A stretch of 64,000 nt of DNA from Uliginosibacterium paludis. Lineage in GTDB: Bacteria; Pseudomonadota; Gammaproteobacteria; Burkholderiales; Rhodocyclaceae. The position numbers and the translations under genes are program-made. Numbering within the stretch: the stretch's first letter is position 1; every line of letters begins with the position of its first letter. The notes beneath the pieces were generated by a model. It was not told the DNA's origin. It saw nothing but the letters and a program-made list of their open reading frames with translations, and did not search any database. Shown piece by piece: positions 7,828 to 14,522 of the stretch. Location: NCBI RefSeq assembly GCF_039631355.1, contig NZ_JBDIVF010000004.1, positions 248,001-312,000 on the forward strand. The letters run 5' to 3'.

Positions 7828-9249
7828 TCACGCAAAAAGCCCCTGCAGCCACCAGCCGGCCGCATCGCGAAACACCCACAGCCATTCCCCCGCCGGGTTG
7901 CAGGCGATGAAGTAATCCCGCTGCACATCGCCCACACGCGCTTCGCCTTCCGCCCACCAGCCGGACTCGATCCGCTCCGGCCCGGCGAGACGCAGCAAGG
8001 CCCCGCCCTGCAAAGGCACGCCGTCCCGCTCGGGCAGCGCGCGCGGGCGCGGCAAAAGCCAGAGCGGGCGAGGCAGCGGATCGGCCTGCGCGCCGGGCCG
8101 CGCCTGCAGCACGACGCGGCTGGCGCATTCCGGCCGGTGATCGGCCACCACGCTCAGACCATGCACCGCGGCCGCGCCGAGCCTGGCGCGCAGGCGCTCG
8201 ATGACCGGCGCCAGCGCCTGTGCCGCTTCCTGACCGAAAAGCCCCTGATCCCGCCCCGCCAGCGGCGCGGCGTCATCCGCCCGCAGCACGATGCGCCACA
8301 CCGGCGCCTGCAGCCGGTACTGCCCCAGACGCTCCTGCAGCACCCGGGCAAAACGGGACAGATCTGCCGTGGCCTCTGCAAAGCCGAGCTCCAGCTGGCT
8401 CGGTAGCTCGCCATCCTCATGCTCGAGCATGAAGACGCAGCGCGCCACACCCGAAGCCCTCGCCGCCAGCCAGCCCGCCAAGGCTGCCAGCAGACGACGT
8501 GCCGCAAACTGCAGCATCGCCGCATCCGCAACCTTGGCCGGCAGCTCGAGCTGCCGCGCAAACTGCTCGGGAAAGACGAACGCCGCCCGTGGATCGGGCA
8601 ATTCACCCCCGGCACGCGCGAGCTGCAGACACAGGCTGGCACCAAACCGGCGCTGCAGCCCGGCAGCCGGCAGGGCAAACAGATCGCCCAGCCGTCGCAC
8701 GCCGAGAGAGGCCAGCGTGCGCAAGGCCGCGGCATCCAGATCGTCGATGACTTCCACCGGCACCGGCGACAGAACGCTCCGCAGATCCGCCTGTCGCTCG
8801 CAGGCGTTCTCGATGCCGGCACGCGCCAGCCATTGCGCGGCCAGCGGCGTGGGCGCCAGCCCCTGGACCGCGGCCAGCCCCTGCTCCGCCAGCCCGGCCC
8901 GCACCCGCTCGCGCAGGCTTTCCAGCCCACCGAAATAACGCAGGCAGCCCCCGATTTCGAGCAGGAGCTCGTCAGGCGGCGCCAGGCTCACCTGCGGCGT
9001 GAAACCCTCGGCCCAGCACGCCAGCGCCTGCAGCCACTGCAGCTCCCGCTCGGGCTGGCGCTCATGCACCACCAGGCCCGGTGCCAGCGCCATGGCGGCC
9101 GCAAGCCCCAGCCCGGCGCGCACGCCGGCGGCCTCGGCCGCGGCGTTGGCGCAAACCACGCGCTGACGCTCCACCGCCACGGCCGGCAGCGCTTCGGGTG
9201 GAAAAACATCCAGCGCCAGATGCGCCAGACGCAGACACAGCCAGAGCAT
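7828..9249 (-). CDS. imuB: ImuB, catalytically inactive Y-family polymerase
   Basis: A 473-residue DinB/UmuC-like protein of the ImuB group (also called DinP-like). The N-terminus (LRLAHLALDVFP) aligns with Y-family polymerases, but the acidic catalytic residues of that family are not visible, as is usual for ImuB, which acts as a scaffold. An HhH-like region follows near 190-215 (LASLGVRRLGDLFALP). The C-terminal tail WWLQGLFA is typical of the family. An internal DQGLFG could serve as a clamp-binding peptide, though I cannot confirm it. ImuB bridges the beta clamp, ImuA and DnaE2. It starts directly after the imuA stop (TGAATG) and its own stop touches dnaE2, so all three genes are coupled. 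Confidence 0.92.
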   Translation of the reverse strand: MLWLCLRLAHLALDVFPPEALPAVAVERQRVVCANAAAEAAGVRAGLGLAAAMALAPGLVVHERQPERELQWLQALACWAEGFTPQVSLAPPDELLLEIGGCLRYFGGLESLRERVRAGLAEQGLAAVQGLAPTPLAAQWLARAGIENACERQADLRSVLSPVPVEVIDDLDAAALRTLASLGVRRLGDLFALPAAGLQRRFGASLCLQLARAGGELPDPRAAFVFPEQFARQLELPAKVADAAMLQFAARRLLAALAGWLAARASGVARCVFMLEHEDGELPSQLELGFAEATADLSRFARVLQERLGQYRLQAPVWRIVLRADDAAPLAGRDQGLFGQEAAQALAPVIERLRARLGAAAVHGLSVVADHRPECASRVVLQARPGAQADPLPRPLWLLPRPRALPERDGVPLQGGALLRLAGPERIESGWWAEGEARVGDVQRDYFIACNPAGEWLWVFRDAAGWWLQGLFA

Positions 9250-9951
9250 TCAGGCCTCGACCGGATACGGAACGGCCAGCACACCGGGCGCCATGCGGTC
9301 CAGGAGCCGCGCTCGCGAGACCGGACGCGGCACCTCCAGCAGCAGCGGAACATTGCAGGGCGGGCCGCGTCGCTTGAGGATGCGCAGCTGCAGGCCTTCC
9401 GGCTTGCCCGCCAGCACCAGCCGCAAGCCGGCCGGCGAAGCGCTGCGTGCCGCTGCCAGCGGACGAAACACGAAGACTGGCGCGGGATGTCCCTCCGCCG
9501 CCAGCTGCAGGCGCCGCAGGCAGCGCGTATCGGTCTGCACCGGCAGCCACACCAGCATCGCCCCCAGCGCGCCACTGCCGAGCAACGCTTCGGCAGACCA
9601 GGCAATGTCTGCCCCCCGGGCCTGCACCAGCAGCAATCGCTCAAGCGGCAGGCAGCCAGCCCAGGCCGGCGCATGGGCCAGATACGGGGGAGCGACCAGC
9701 GCCACCGGCGCCTGCCCTGCGCACTGACGCAAGGCGGCCTGGAGCAGGCTCAGCTCGCCCAGCCCATGAGCGTCGGAGAGCAGCTCCGTCAGCGCCCCGC
9801 GCGGCCAGCCGCCGCCCGGCAATTCGGCATCCAGCGTCTCGAAACCGCTGGCCACCGCAGCCATCGGTGCCGTGGCAAAACGGTCTCCGCGCCAGACGTC
9901 AGGCCGCAGCAGGACATTCTGCAAGGAAGGAAGCGAGGAAGCGGAAGTCAC
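9250..9951 (-). CDS. imuA: ImuA, SOS mutasome RecA-like accessory protein
   Basis: About 233 residues, a RecA/SulA-like P-loop-fold protein of the ImuA family (TIGR03610-like). It opens with the LRPDVWRGD region and then a core G-F-E-T-L-D-A-E-L-P-G-G-G-W-P-R-G-A-L, the familiar RecA-type segment before a degenerate Walker A. The reading frame runs on upstream, but an ATG at 9981 falls inside the LexA box and lacks a ribosome site. I chose the GTG at 9951, which has GGCAGG a few bases upstream. The family partners ImuB and DnaE2 in damage-induced mutagenesis. It is the first gene of the operon and thus directly behind the SOS promoter. Confidence 0.88.
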   Translation of the reverse strand: MTSASSLPSLQNVLLRPDVWRGDRFATAPMAAVASGFETLDAELPGGGWPRGALTELLSDAHGLGELSLLQAALRQCAGQAPVALVAPPYLAHAPAWAGCLPLERLLLVQARGADIAWSAEALLGSGALGAMLVWLPVQTDTRCLRRLQLAAEGHPAPVFVFRPLAAARSASPAGLRLVLAGKPEGLQLRILKRRGPPCNVPLLLEVPRPVSRARLLDRMAPGVLAVPYPVEA

Positions 9952-9967
9952 GACAACACCTGCCAGA

Positions 9968-9987
9968 TACTGTAATTTCATACAGTA
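9968..9987 (-). promoter_or_regulatory. LexA (SOS) box of the imuA-imuB-dnaE2 operon
   Basis: TACTGTAATTTCATACAGTA: a CTGT-N8-ACAG operator with the flanking TA/TA of the gammaproteobacterial consensus. It ends 17 bases before the proposed imuA start and lies 87 bases upstream of the divergent YkgJ-type gene. Confidence 0.9.
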
Positions 9988-10073
9988 TATTCCGCTTGCC
10001 AGAGAATGCCAGCCCCGCTGCGCAGACCACCGCAGATTGCGCCAGACAGGCCCCCGCATGGGAGAATGCAGGC

Positions 10074-10388
10074 ATGAGCCCCTCTTCCGCGTCGCCCCTT
10101 GTCACCTGCGCCACATGCCGCGCCTGCTGCTGTCAGCTCGAAGTGATCCTGATGGGTGACGACAGCGTGCCGCGCCATCTCACGCATGAAGACGAATGGG
10201 GCGGCGAAGTGATGCGCCGGCTCGATGACGGCTGGTGCGTGGCGCTGGATCGCGACACGATGCTGTGCACGATCTACGAGCGTCGGCCGGATGTGTGCCG
10301 CGAATATGAAATGGGCGGGCTGGCCTGCATCGAGGAACGCGCCCACCTCGATCGCCCGCCTGCGCAGCCGCTGCGCGGCCCGCTCTGA
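10074..10388 (+). CDS. YkgJ-type cysteine cluster protein
   Basis: A 104-residue protein of the UPF0153/YkgJ group (PF03692). Cysteines are arranged as C-A-T-C-R-A-C-C-C near residues 12-20, then C at 55, C at 65 (MLCTIYERRPDVC) and a last one near 85. The set is thought to bind an Fe-S cluster or zinc. The tail IYERRPDVCREYEMGG is the family hallmark. The start ATG follows GGAGAATGCAGGC. The biochemical role of the family is unknown. It is divergent from imuA, and the SOS box lies between them, so damage-linked expression is possible but unproven. Confidence 0.8.
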   Translation: MSPSSASPLVTCATCRACCCQLEVILMGDDSVPRHLTHEDEWGGEVMRRLDDGWCVALDRDTMLCTIYERRPDVCREYEMGGLACIEERAHLDRPPAQPLRGPL

Positions 10389-10504
10389 GGCTGGTACCGG
10401 CAAGGTGTAAATCGGTTTAAAAACACCGTACCCTGCTCAAGCGCCCTGCCCTGCCTCCGATAAGCCTTGTGACAACGGCATCACGGCATCCAGGGAGGCG
10501 CCCC

Positions 10505-10858
10505 ATGAGCAGCACCATTCCGGCAAACAGTATTCCAGCAGCATCCGCCATGCTCGCCCTGCCCGGCAGCACGGCTAGCCAGGCCGACCGCAGCACGGCC
10601 ACGTCCCTGCCCGACGATGGTCCGGCCGCAGAGGTCAGCGTTTCGGGCTCGGCCCGCCTGTTTGCCCAGCTCGAAGCCGCCGAGAGCCCGCAAGCGGGCG
10701 AGGCAGAGGGTGACGCGCCGGTGCAGTCCTTCGTCTACGGCGCGCTCGGGCTCGAACGCCCGGAGGAGCAGGCCAAGGCGGAAAACGGTTATTACTCGGC
10801 CGGCAAATGGCTGGCCGCCGCCGCGACCGTGGGCACGATGGTGTCATTGCTGGTCTGA
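10505..10858 (+). CDS. Hypothetical Ala/Ser-rich protein
   Basis: A 117-residue protein I do not recognise. It starts at an ATG with GGGAGG 6 bases upstream. The first ~60 residues are low-complexity Ala/Ser/Pro. A more structured part near 60-100 (SGSARLFAQLEAAE, then QSFVYGALGLERPEEQ) follows, and the last ~20 residues are a short hydrophobic segment (KWLAAAATVGTMVSLLV) that could sit in a membrane. The last 67 bases overlap, tail to tail, the end of the radical SAM gene on the other strand. It is possibly a small envelope or phasin-like accessory protein; no function is assigned. Confidence 0.6.
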   Translation: MSSTIPANSIPAASAMLALPGSTASQADRSTATSLPDDGPAAEVSVSGSARLFAQLEAAESPQAGEAEGDAPVQSFVYGALGLERPEEQAKAENGYYSAGKWLAAAATVGTMVSLLV

Positions 10859-12315
10859 GCGGCCGCGCGTTCCGGGAGCCGGGGATGGAAACGCAGGCGG
10901 GCCTGCGTCTCCGCGCGGATCTCGTCGCGGATGCTTTCCAGCAGGCGGCTGCGCTCATCCCGATAGAAGAGGTTCCAGGCCTCGAAAGGAATCATCCGTC
11001 CATCCGGCTGAACCATATGGATGCAGGATTTCTTCAGCGCCCGGATGTCGAGATTCCGCGCATCCATGAACTGCACGATCAGCACGCGGAAAACGTTCTC
11101 GTAGCTCAATGCGGGCGCATCGATTTTCGGCAGGCAGCAGAGCAGATCCGACAGGCAGTTCGCCTGGGATTCCGGCGAGTGATTCGTCGAGAAGAGCTTG
11201 AAGAGCTGGGCCTTGAGCGCCGGATCGCGCTCGAAAACGATGGTGTTCGACGGCCCCGCCAGCAACACTTCCGGGCCAAGGTGGCGCGTCAGCGGCGTCA
11301 CTGAATCGCCCAGTCGCAGGGCGTAAGCCATGGCCAGCGTGTCGGGATTGCAGGGCACCGGCACCACGTCTTCAAGCGTGAAGAGGCCGGACTGCTCGGC
11401 AATCCTGCGCCGGATGCCGCTCACCGTGAGGCTGTTGGCCGCCGCATCGAAATCCTCGTTGCGGCCGGCGTCCTGAATAGGCTGCAGGGTCACGCCACGC
11501 ACGCAGAGCTGGGTCAGCCCGAAGCGGATCACATCGCCAATCTCATCATCATTGAGCCCGCGCTTGAGCGTCATCACCAGGGTGACGGAAATGCCGTGCC
11601 GGTTGCAGGCTTCCAGCGCTTCGCGCCGGATGCGCGTCAGATCCGCGCCGCGCAGGGCCTGATGCACCTCGCTGCGCAGCGAATCGAACTGCAGATAGAT
11701 TTCGATGCCTTTGCCATAGGCTGCAAGGCGCGCGGCAAAGTCCGGTTCCTGCGCCAGACGGATGCCATTGGTATTGATCATCAGATGCCGGATCGGGCGC
11801 GCACGCGCAGCATCCAGAATCTCGAAGAACTCCGGATGCAGCGTGGGCTCGCCACCGGATATCTGCAGCACATCCGGCTCGCCCTCATTGCGCACCACCG
11901 CATCGAGCATGCGCTCGACAACCGCCAGCGGCTTGTGCGTCTGCCGCTCGGGCCCGCTGCCGGCATAGCAGACCGGGCAGCGCAGATTGCAGTGATCGGT
12001 AATTTCCAGCACCGTCAGGCAGCTGTGCTGCATGTGATCCGGGCAGAGCCCGCAATCGTAGGGGCAGCCGAACGCCATCTTCGTCGAGAAGTTCTCGGGC
12101 ATTTCCGGTCGCTTGACGTAGACCTCGCGGCCGAGCCGGTAGTAGTCGACGTCTTCCGACATCAGCACCCGCTCGGTGCCGTGCGCCGGGCACCACTTCT
12201 CCATGAAGACCCGCCCGTCCTTGAACAGGATCTTCGCTTCGATCTGCCTCAGGCAGGTCGAGCACACCGAGCTCGTGGTGTCGTAGAAATCATAGGGACG
12301 ATTCTTGCGGCTCAT
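10792..12315 (-). CDS. Radical SAM protein of the MJ0619 / Tes (tetraether synthase-like) family
   Basis: A 507-residue enzyme. Residues 18-46 carry CSTC and KWCPAHG, an N-terminal zinc/rubredoxin-like segment. Residues 84-91 have CPYDCGLC and 94-101 MQHSCLTV. Then comes the radical SAM triad C109-x3-C113-x2-C116 in HCNLRCPVCYA, and GGEP at 154-157. This order is that of archaeal MJ0619, whose relatives (Tes/GDGT-MAS synthase) join lipid tails by C-C coupling; other relatives are uncharacterised. The ATG overlaps the stop of the upstream lipoprotein gene (ATGA). It is last in a four-gene operon that starts with an Lgt-like membrane protein, which hints at a lipid or lipoprotein substrate. The family assignment is firm; the substrate is inference. 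Confidence 0.82.
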   Translation of the reverse strand: MSRKNRPYDFYDTTSSVCSTCLRQIEAKILFKDGRVFMEKWCPAHGTERVLMSEDVDYYRLGREVYVKRPEMPENFSTKMAFGCPYDCGLCPDHMQHSCLTVLEITDHCNLRCPVCYAGSGPERQTHKPLAVVERMLDAVVRNEGEPDVLQISGGEPTLHPEFFEILDAARARPIRHLMINTNGIRLAQEPDFAARLAAYGKGIEIYLQFDSLRSEVHQALRGADLTRIRREALEACNRHGISVTLVMTLKRGLNDDEIGDVIRFGLTQLCVRGVTLQPIQDAGRNEDFDAAANSLTVSGIRRRIAEQSGLFTLEDVVPVPCNPDTLAMAYALRLGDSVTPLTRHLGPEVLLAGPSNTIVFERDPALKAQLFKLFSTNHSPESQANCLSDLLCCLPKIDAPALSYENVFRVLIVQFMDARNLDIRALKKSCIHMVQPDGRMIPFEAWNLFYRDERSRLLESIRDEIRAETQARLRFHPRLPERAAAQTSNDTIVPTVAAAASHLPAE

Positions 12316-12992
12316 GGTCGGCCCGCCAGCGGATACTGCGCCCGATCCCGTTGCGGCAGCAGGATGTCGGCGCGGCGCATGGCCTCTTCCCTGGCGCCCG
12401 GATCCAGCCGCATGCAGGCGGACGCACGCTCCGCCGGGAACGGTGTCGCCGCGATTTCGCTGCGAAGCAGTCCGCGCAACTGGGTGACACACTGATCCAC
12501 CGGCGTCAGCGGCTGACGCCAGGTCGCATTCCAGGCCTCGGCCCGCTCCAGCAGGCTCTGGCGTGTCGTAGCGTCAATCTCGCGACACCAGCCGGCCTCC
12601 GGCCGCCGGAGGTAGGCCGACGTGTCGGAGACAATGCTCCAGAAGCATTTGCCGGGCTTGTCACTGTCGCGGAAAGAGGAAGCATCCATGCGCAGCACAC
12701 CTTGCTGCAGGCTGCGCTGCATCCAGTAGAGGTCGTCCGGCCCGCTCCGGTTACGGTCGAGCCAGGAGGGCTTGAGCGCTTCCATGCGCATGATGAAGCG
12801 GTCCTGCTGCAGTCGCGCCCACTCCGCGCCCTGGGGGGATTCATGCAAAGGGAAACGGGCGGAGAAATCACTGCTCGGGTCATGGGCGTTCTGGGTGAAG
12901 AGCGCGTATTTCGGCTCCGGCTTCACCTCCACATGCGGATAGGGGATGCAGGCAGCCAGGAGTACCGGCAGACACCATGCGAGTCGTTTCAT
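12312..12992 (-). CDS. Hypothetical secreted lipoprotein
   Basis: About 226 residues. The N-terminus MKRLAWCLPVLLAAC is a lipoprotein signal with a lipobox ending in Cys at about residue 15. The mature part is hydrophilic, with four or so further cysteines (KCFWSI, GWCREI, DQCVTQL, SACMRL) that could pair in the periplasm. I do not recognise a family. The ATG has GGGGAGG upstream; a GTG one codon earlier is an alternative. Its start overlaps the stop of the Sel1-type gene by one base (TGATG), and its stop overlaps the radical SAM start. Being in an operon with an Lgt-like protein makes it an obvious candidate client of that protein. Confidence 0.7.
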   Translation of the reverse strand: MKRLAWCLPVLLAACIPYPHVEVKPEPKYALFTQNAHDPSSDFSARFPLHESPQGAEWARLQQDRFIMRMEALKPSWLDRNRSGPDDLYWMQRSLQQGVLRMDASSFRDSDKPGKCFWSIVSDTSAYLRRPEAGWCREIDATTRQSLLERAEAWNATWRQPLTPVDQCVTQLRGLLRSEIAATPFPAERASACMRLDPGAREEAMRRADILLPQRDRAQYPLAGRP

Positions 12993-13699
12993 CACACACC
13001 TCCCCGCTCGAGTTCGGCACGCCGGCGCGCCACCCGCTCGCGCTGAGCAGCAGTCATTCCGGCCTGCAGACGCTCCACGTCCACCGAGGAGCGGCCCAGC
13101 CCGTACCAGGCACAGGCTTCGATCTGGCTCTCGGCCGGGCCCGGCTTCTCGATATGCTGCGCGTATTTGTAGGCCGCAAAGCGGTGCCCGCGGAGGGCTG
13201 CGGCCCGATACCAGCTGGCGGCCTCTGCCGGATCCGCCCAGGTGTTCTTCGCGTCATCCAGACGCATTGCGAAACGCACCGGCGCATCCACACTGCCCTG
13301 ACGCGCCAGATCCCGCCACAAGGCCAGGCCACGCGCCGTGTCCTGCACCTGACCAAACTCTCCGAAGAGCGCCGCATCGGCCAGCTCGATCATGGCGGGT
13401 TCGTAATGCGCATCAGCCGAGCGGGCGAGCCAGGTCCAGGATTGCGCGGCATCCTTTTTCACCCCGCCGATGCCATGGCGATAGGCCATCGCGAGCCGGT
13501 ACTGCGCCACCACATCGCCCCTCTCGGCCAGCGGCTGGATCTGCTTGCGGGCCTCGTTGTCGGAAGGCTCCACCGTCCAGACCGTGACCGGGATGGCACA
13601 GGCCATGGTGCCCAGTACGAAAAGCATGGCGAGCCAGAGCCCCAGCTTTTCACGCCACTCCATGACCGTGGCATCAGAGGGTCGAGCGAATCCGGGCAT
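12992..13699 (-). CDS. Membrane-anchored Sel1-repeat protein
   Basis: About 235 residues. A single TM or signal anchor lies near 18-40 (LGLWLAMLFVLGTMACAIPV). Next come several Sel1-like repeats (AERGDVVAQYRLAMAYRHGIGG, SADAHYEPAMIELADAA, then AASWYRAAALRGHRFAAYKYAQ), each an alpha-helical pair that usually mediates protein contacts in the periplasm. The chosen ATG follows AGGAGAAACAGGAAC and overlaps the end of the Lgt-like gene by 26 bases. An ATG 36 bases further in is possible. It is probably a scaffold for the neighbouring operon proteins, which is inference from context only. Confidence 0.72.
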   Translation of the reverse strand: MPGFARPSDATVMEWREKLGLWLAMLFVLGTMACAIPVTVWTVEPSDNEARKQIQPLAERGDVVAQYRLAMAYRHGIGGVKKDAAQSWTWLARSADAHYEPAMIELADAALFGEFGQVQDTARGLALWRDLARQGSVDAPVRFAMRLDDAKNTWADPAEAASWYRAAALRGHRFAAYKYAQHIEKPGPAESQIEACAWYGLGRSSVDVERLQAGMTAAQRERVARRRAELERGGV

Positions 13700-14432
13700 G
13701 TTCCTGTTTCTCCTGGAGGGCGGCTGACACATGGGGAAGATAGATCGCCAGTGCGGCGAGACATACCCACTGGATGCCGGAGAGGTCCAGCCACCAGGCA
13801 AAGGGCACGGGTTTGAGGAAGTCTATCAGCAAGCGCCAGAGCAGATATGCGCTGGTCATCAGCTTGAATTGCAGGCCGGGCACGCAGGCAAGGCTGGCGC
13901 GACTGCGGGCGAGTCCCCACCAGAGCAGCAGCACGAAGGCGATTTCATACAGCTGCGCGGGGTGACGGGGCATGCCGTCGCCGAAATCAAGGCCCCAGGG
14001 CAGACTGGTGGCCACGCCACAGGTGCCGTCATTGAGGCCTGCCAGAAAACAGCCGACCCGGCCGATGGCGAGTGCAAGCAGGAAGGGGCCGACAAAGAGA
14101 TCCCCGGTGGAGCGGGACTGTGCGGTGAGCCACTTGGCAAGCTCGGTGCCCAGCAAACCGCCCAGCAGGCCACCAACCACCGACTGCCCGGCCCAGATCT
14201 GCGAGAGAAAATTTCCGGCGGTGAAAAGCTGTGGCCACTCGAGCGCGTACACCAGCTTGTTGCCGATGCCCGCGCCCAGCAGGCAGCCGAGCAGGACTCC
14301 GTAGCTCCGCCCGGAAACAGCGGTCTCGGCGCTGCGCCGGCGCACGGCAAAGTAATAGCGCGCCCCGATGAACATCGCGGCCGCTTCGAAGACGGCGTGA
14401 ACGAAGTGAGCGGTTTCCGGGTTCTGGATCAT
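13674..14432 (-). CDS. Divergent Lgt-like (prolipoprotein diacylglyceryl transferase family) membrane protein
   Basis: A 252-residue polytopic inner-membrane protein of PF01790. Family landmarks are GR at 124-125 (GRVGCFLAG), RHPAQLYE at 156-163 and Arg200 in LLWRLLIDFLK. Two positions usually conserved in housekeeping Lgt look different: the His of the HGG motif appears as Val (QSVVGGLLG, 83-91), and the Asn of GR-x-G-N-F is Cys127. Canonical Lgt moves diacylglycerol from phosphatidylglycerol onto the lipobox Cys; this one may use another acceptor or lipid. It is the first gene of the coupled operon with the Sel1 protein, the lipoprotein and the Tes-like radical SAM enzyme. The ribosome site is weak. 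Confidence 0.78.
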   Translation of the reverse strand: MIQNPETAHFVHAVFEAAAMFIGARYYFAVRRRSAETAVSGRSYGVLLGCLLGAGIGNKLVYALEWPQLFTAGNFLSQIWAGQSVVGGLLGGLLGTELAKWLTAQSRSTGDLFVGPFLLALAIGRVGCFLAGLNDGTCGVATSLPWGLDFGDGMPRHPAQLYEIAFVLLLWWGLARSRASLACVPGLQFKLMTSAYLLWRLLIDFLKPVPFAWWLDLSGIQWVCLAALAIYLPHVSAALQEKQEHARIRSTL

Positions 14433-14479
14433 GGCGGCGTGCCGGCAAAACTCGGTGATCGGAACGAGCGGCGATCAGA

Positions 14480-14516
14480 GTCCGGAGCCCGCCGTGTCAG
14501 CACGCCGGCTCCGGAC
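14480..14516 (-). terminator. Hairpin downstream of parC
   Basis: Stem GTCCGGAGCC / GGCTCCGGAC (10 bp, perfect) with a further GC-rich inner stem. There is no proper U-run, so termination here is likely but not certain. It lies in the 90-base gap between parC and the Lgt-like gene. Confidence 0.5.
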
Positions 14517-14522
14517 GCAAGA

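Noticed and set aside
4645..9975. Several long plus-strand frames opposite dnaE2, imuB and imuA
   Set aside because: All are antisense shadows of the mutasome genes and lack starts with ribosome sites.
13674..14432. Housekeeping prolipoprotein diacylglyceryl transferase
   Set aside because: Usual neighbours (thyA, ilvD) are absent, two conserved residues differ, and it is locked into an operon with a radical SAM enzyme.
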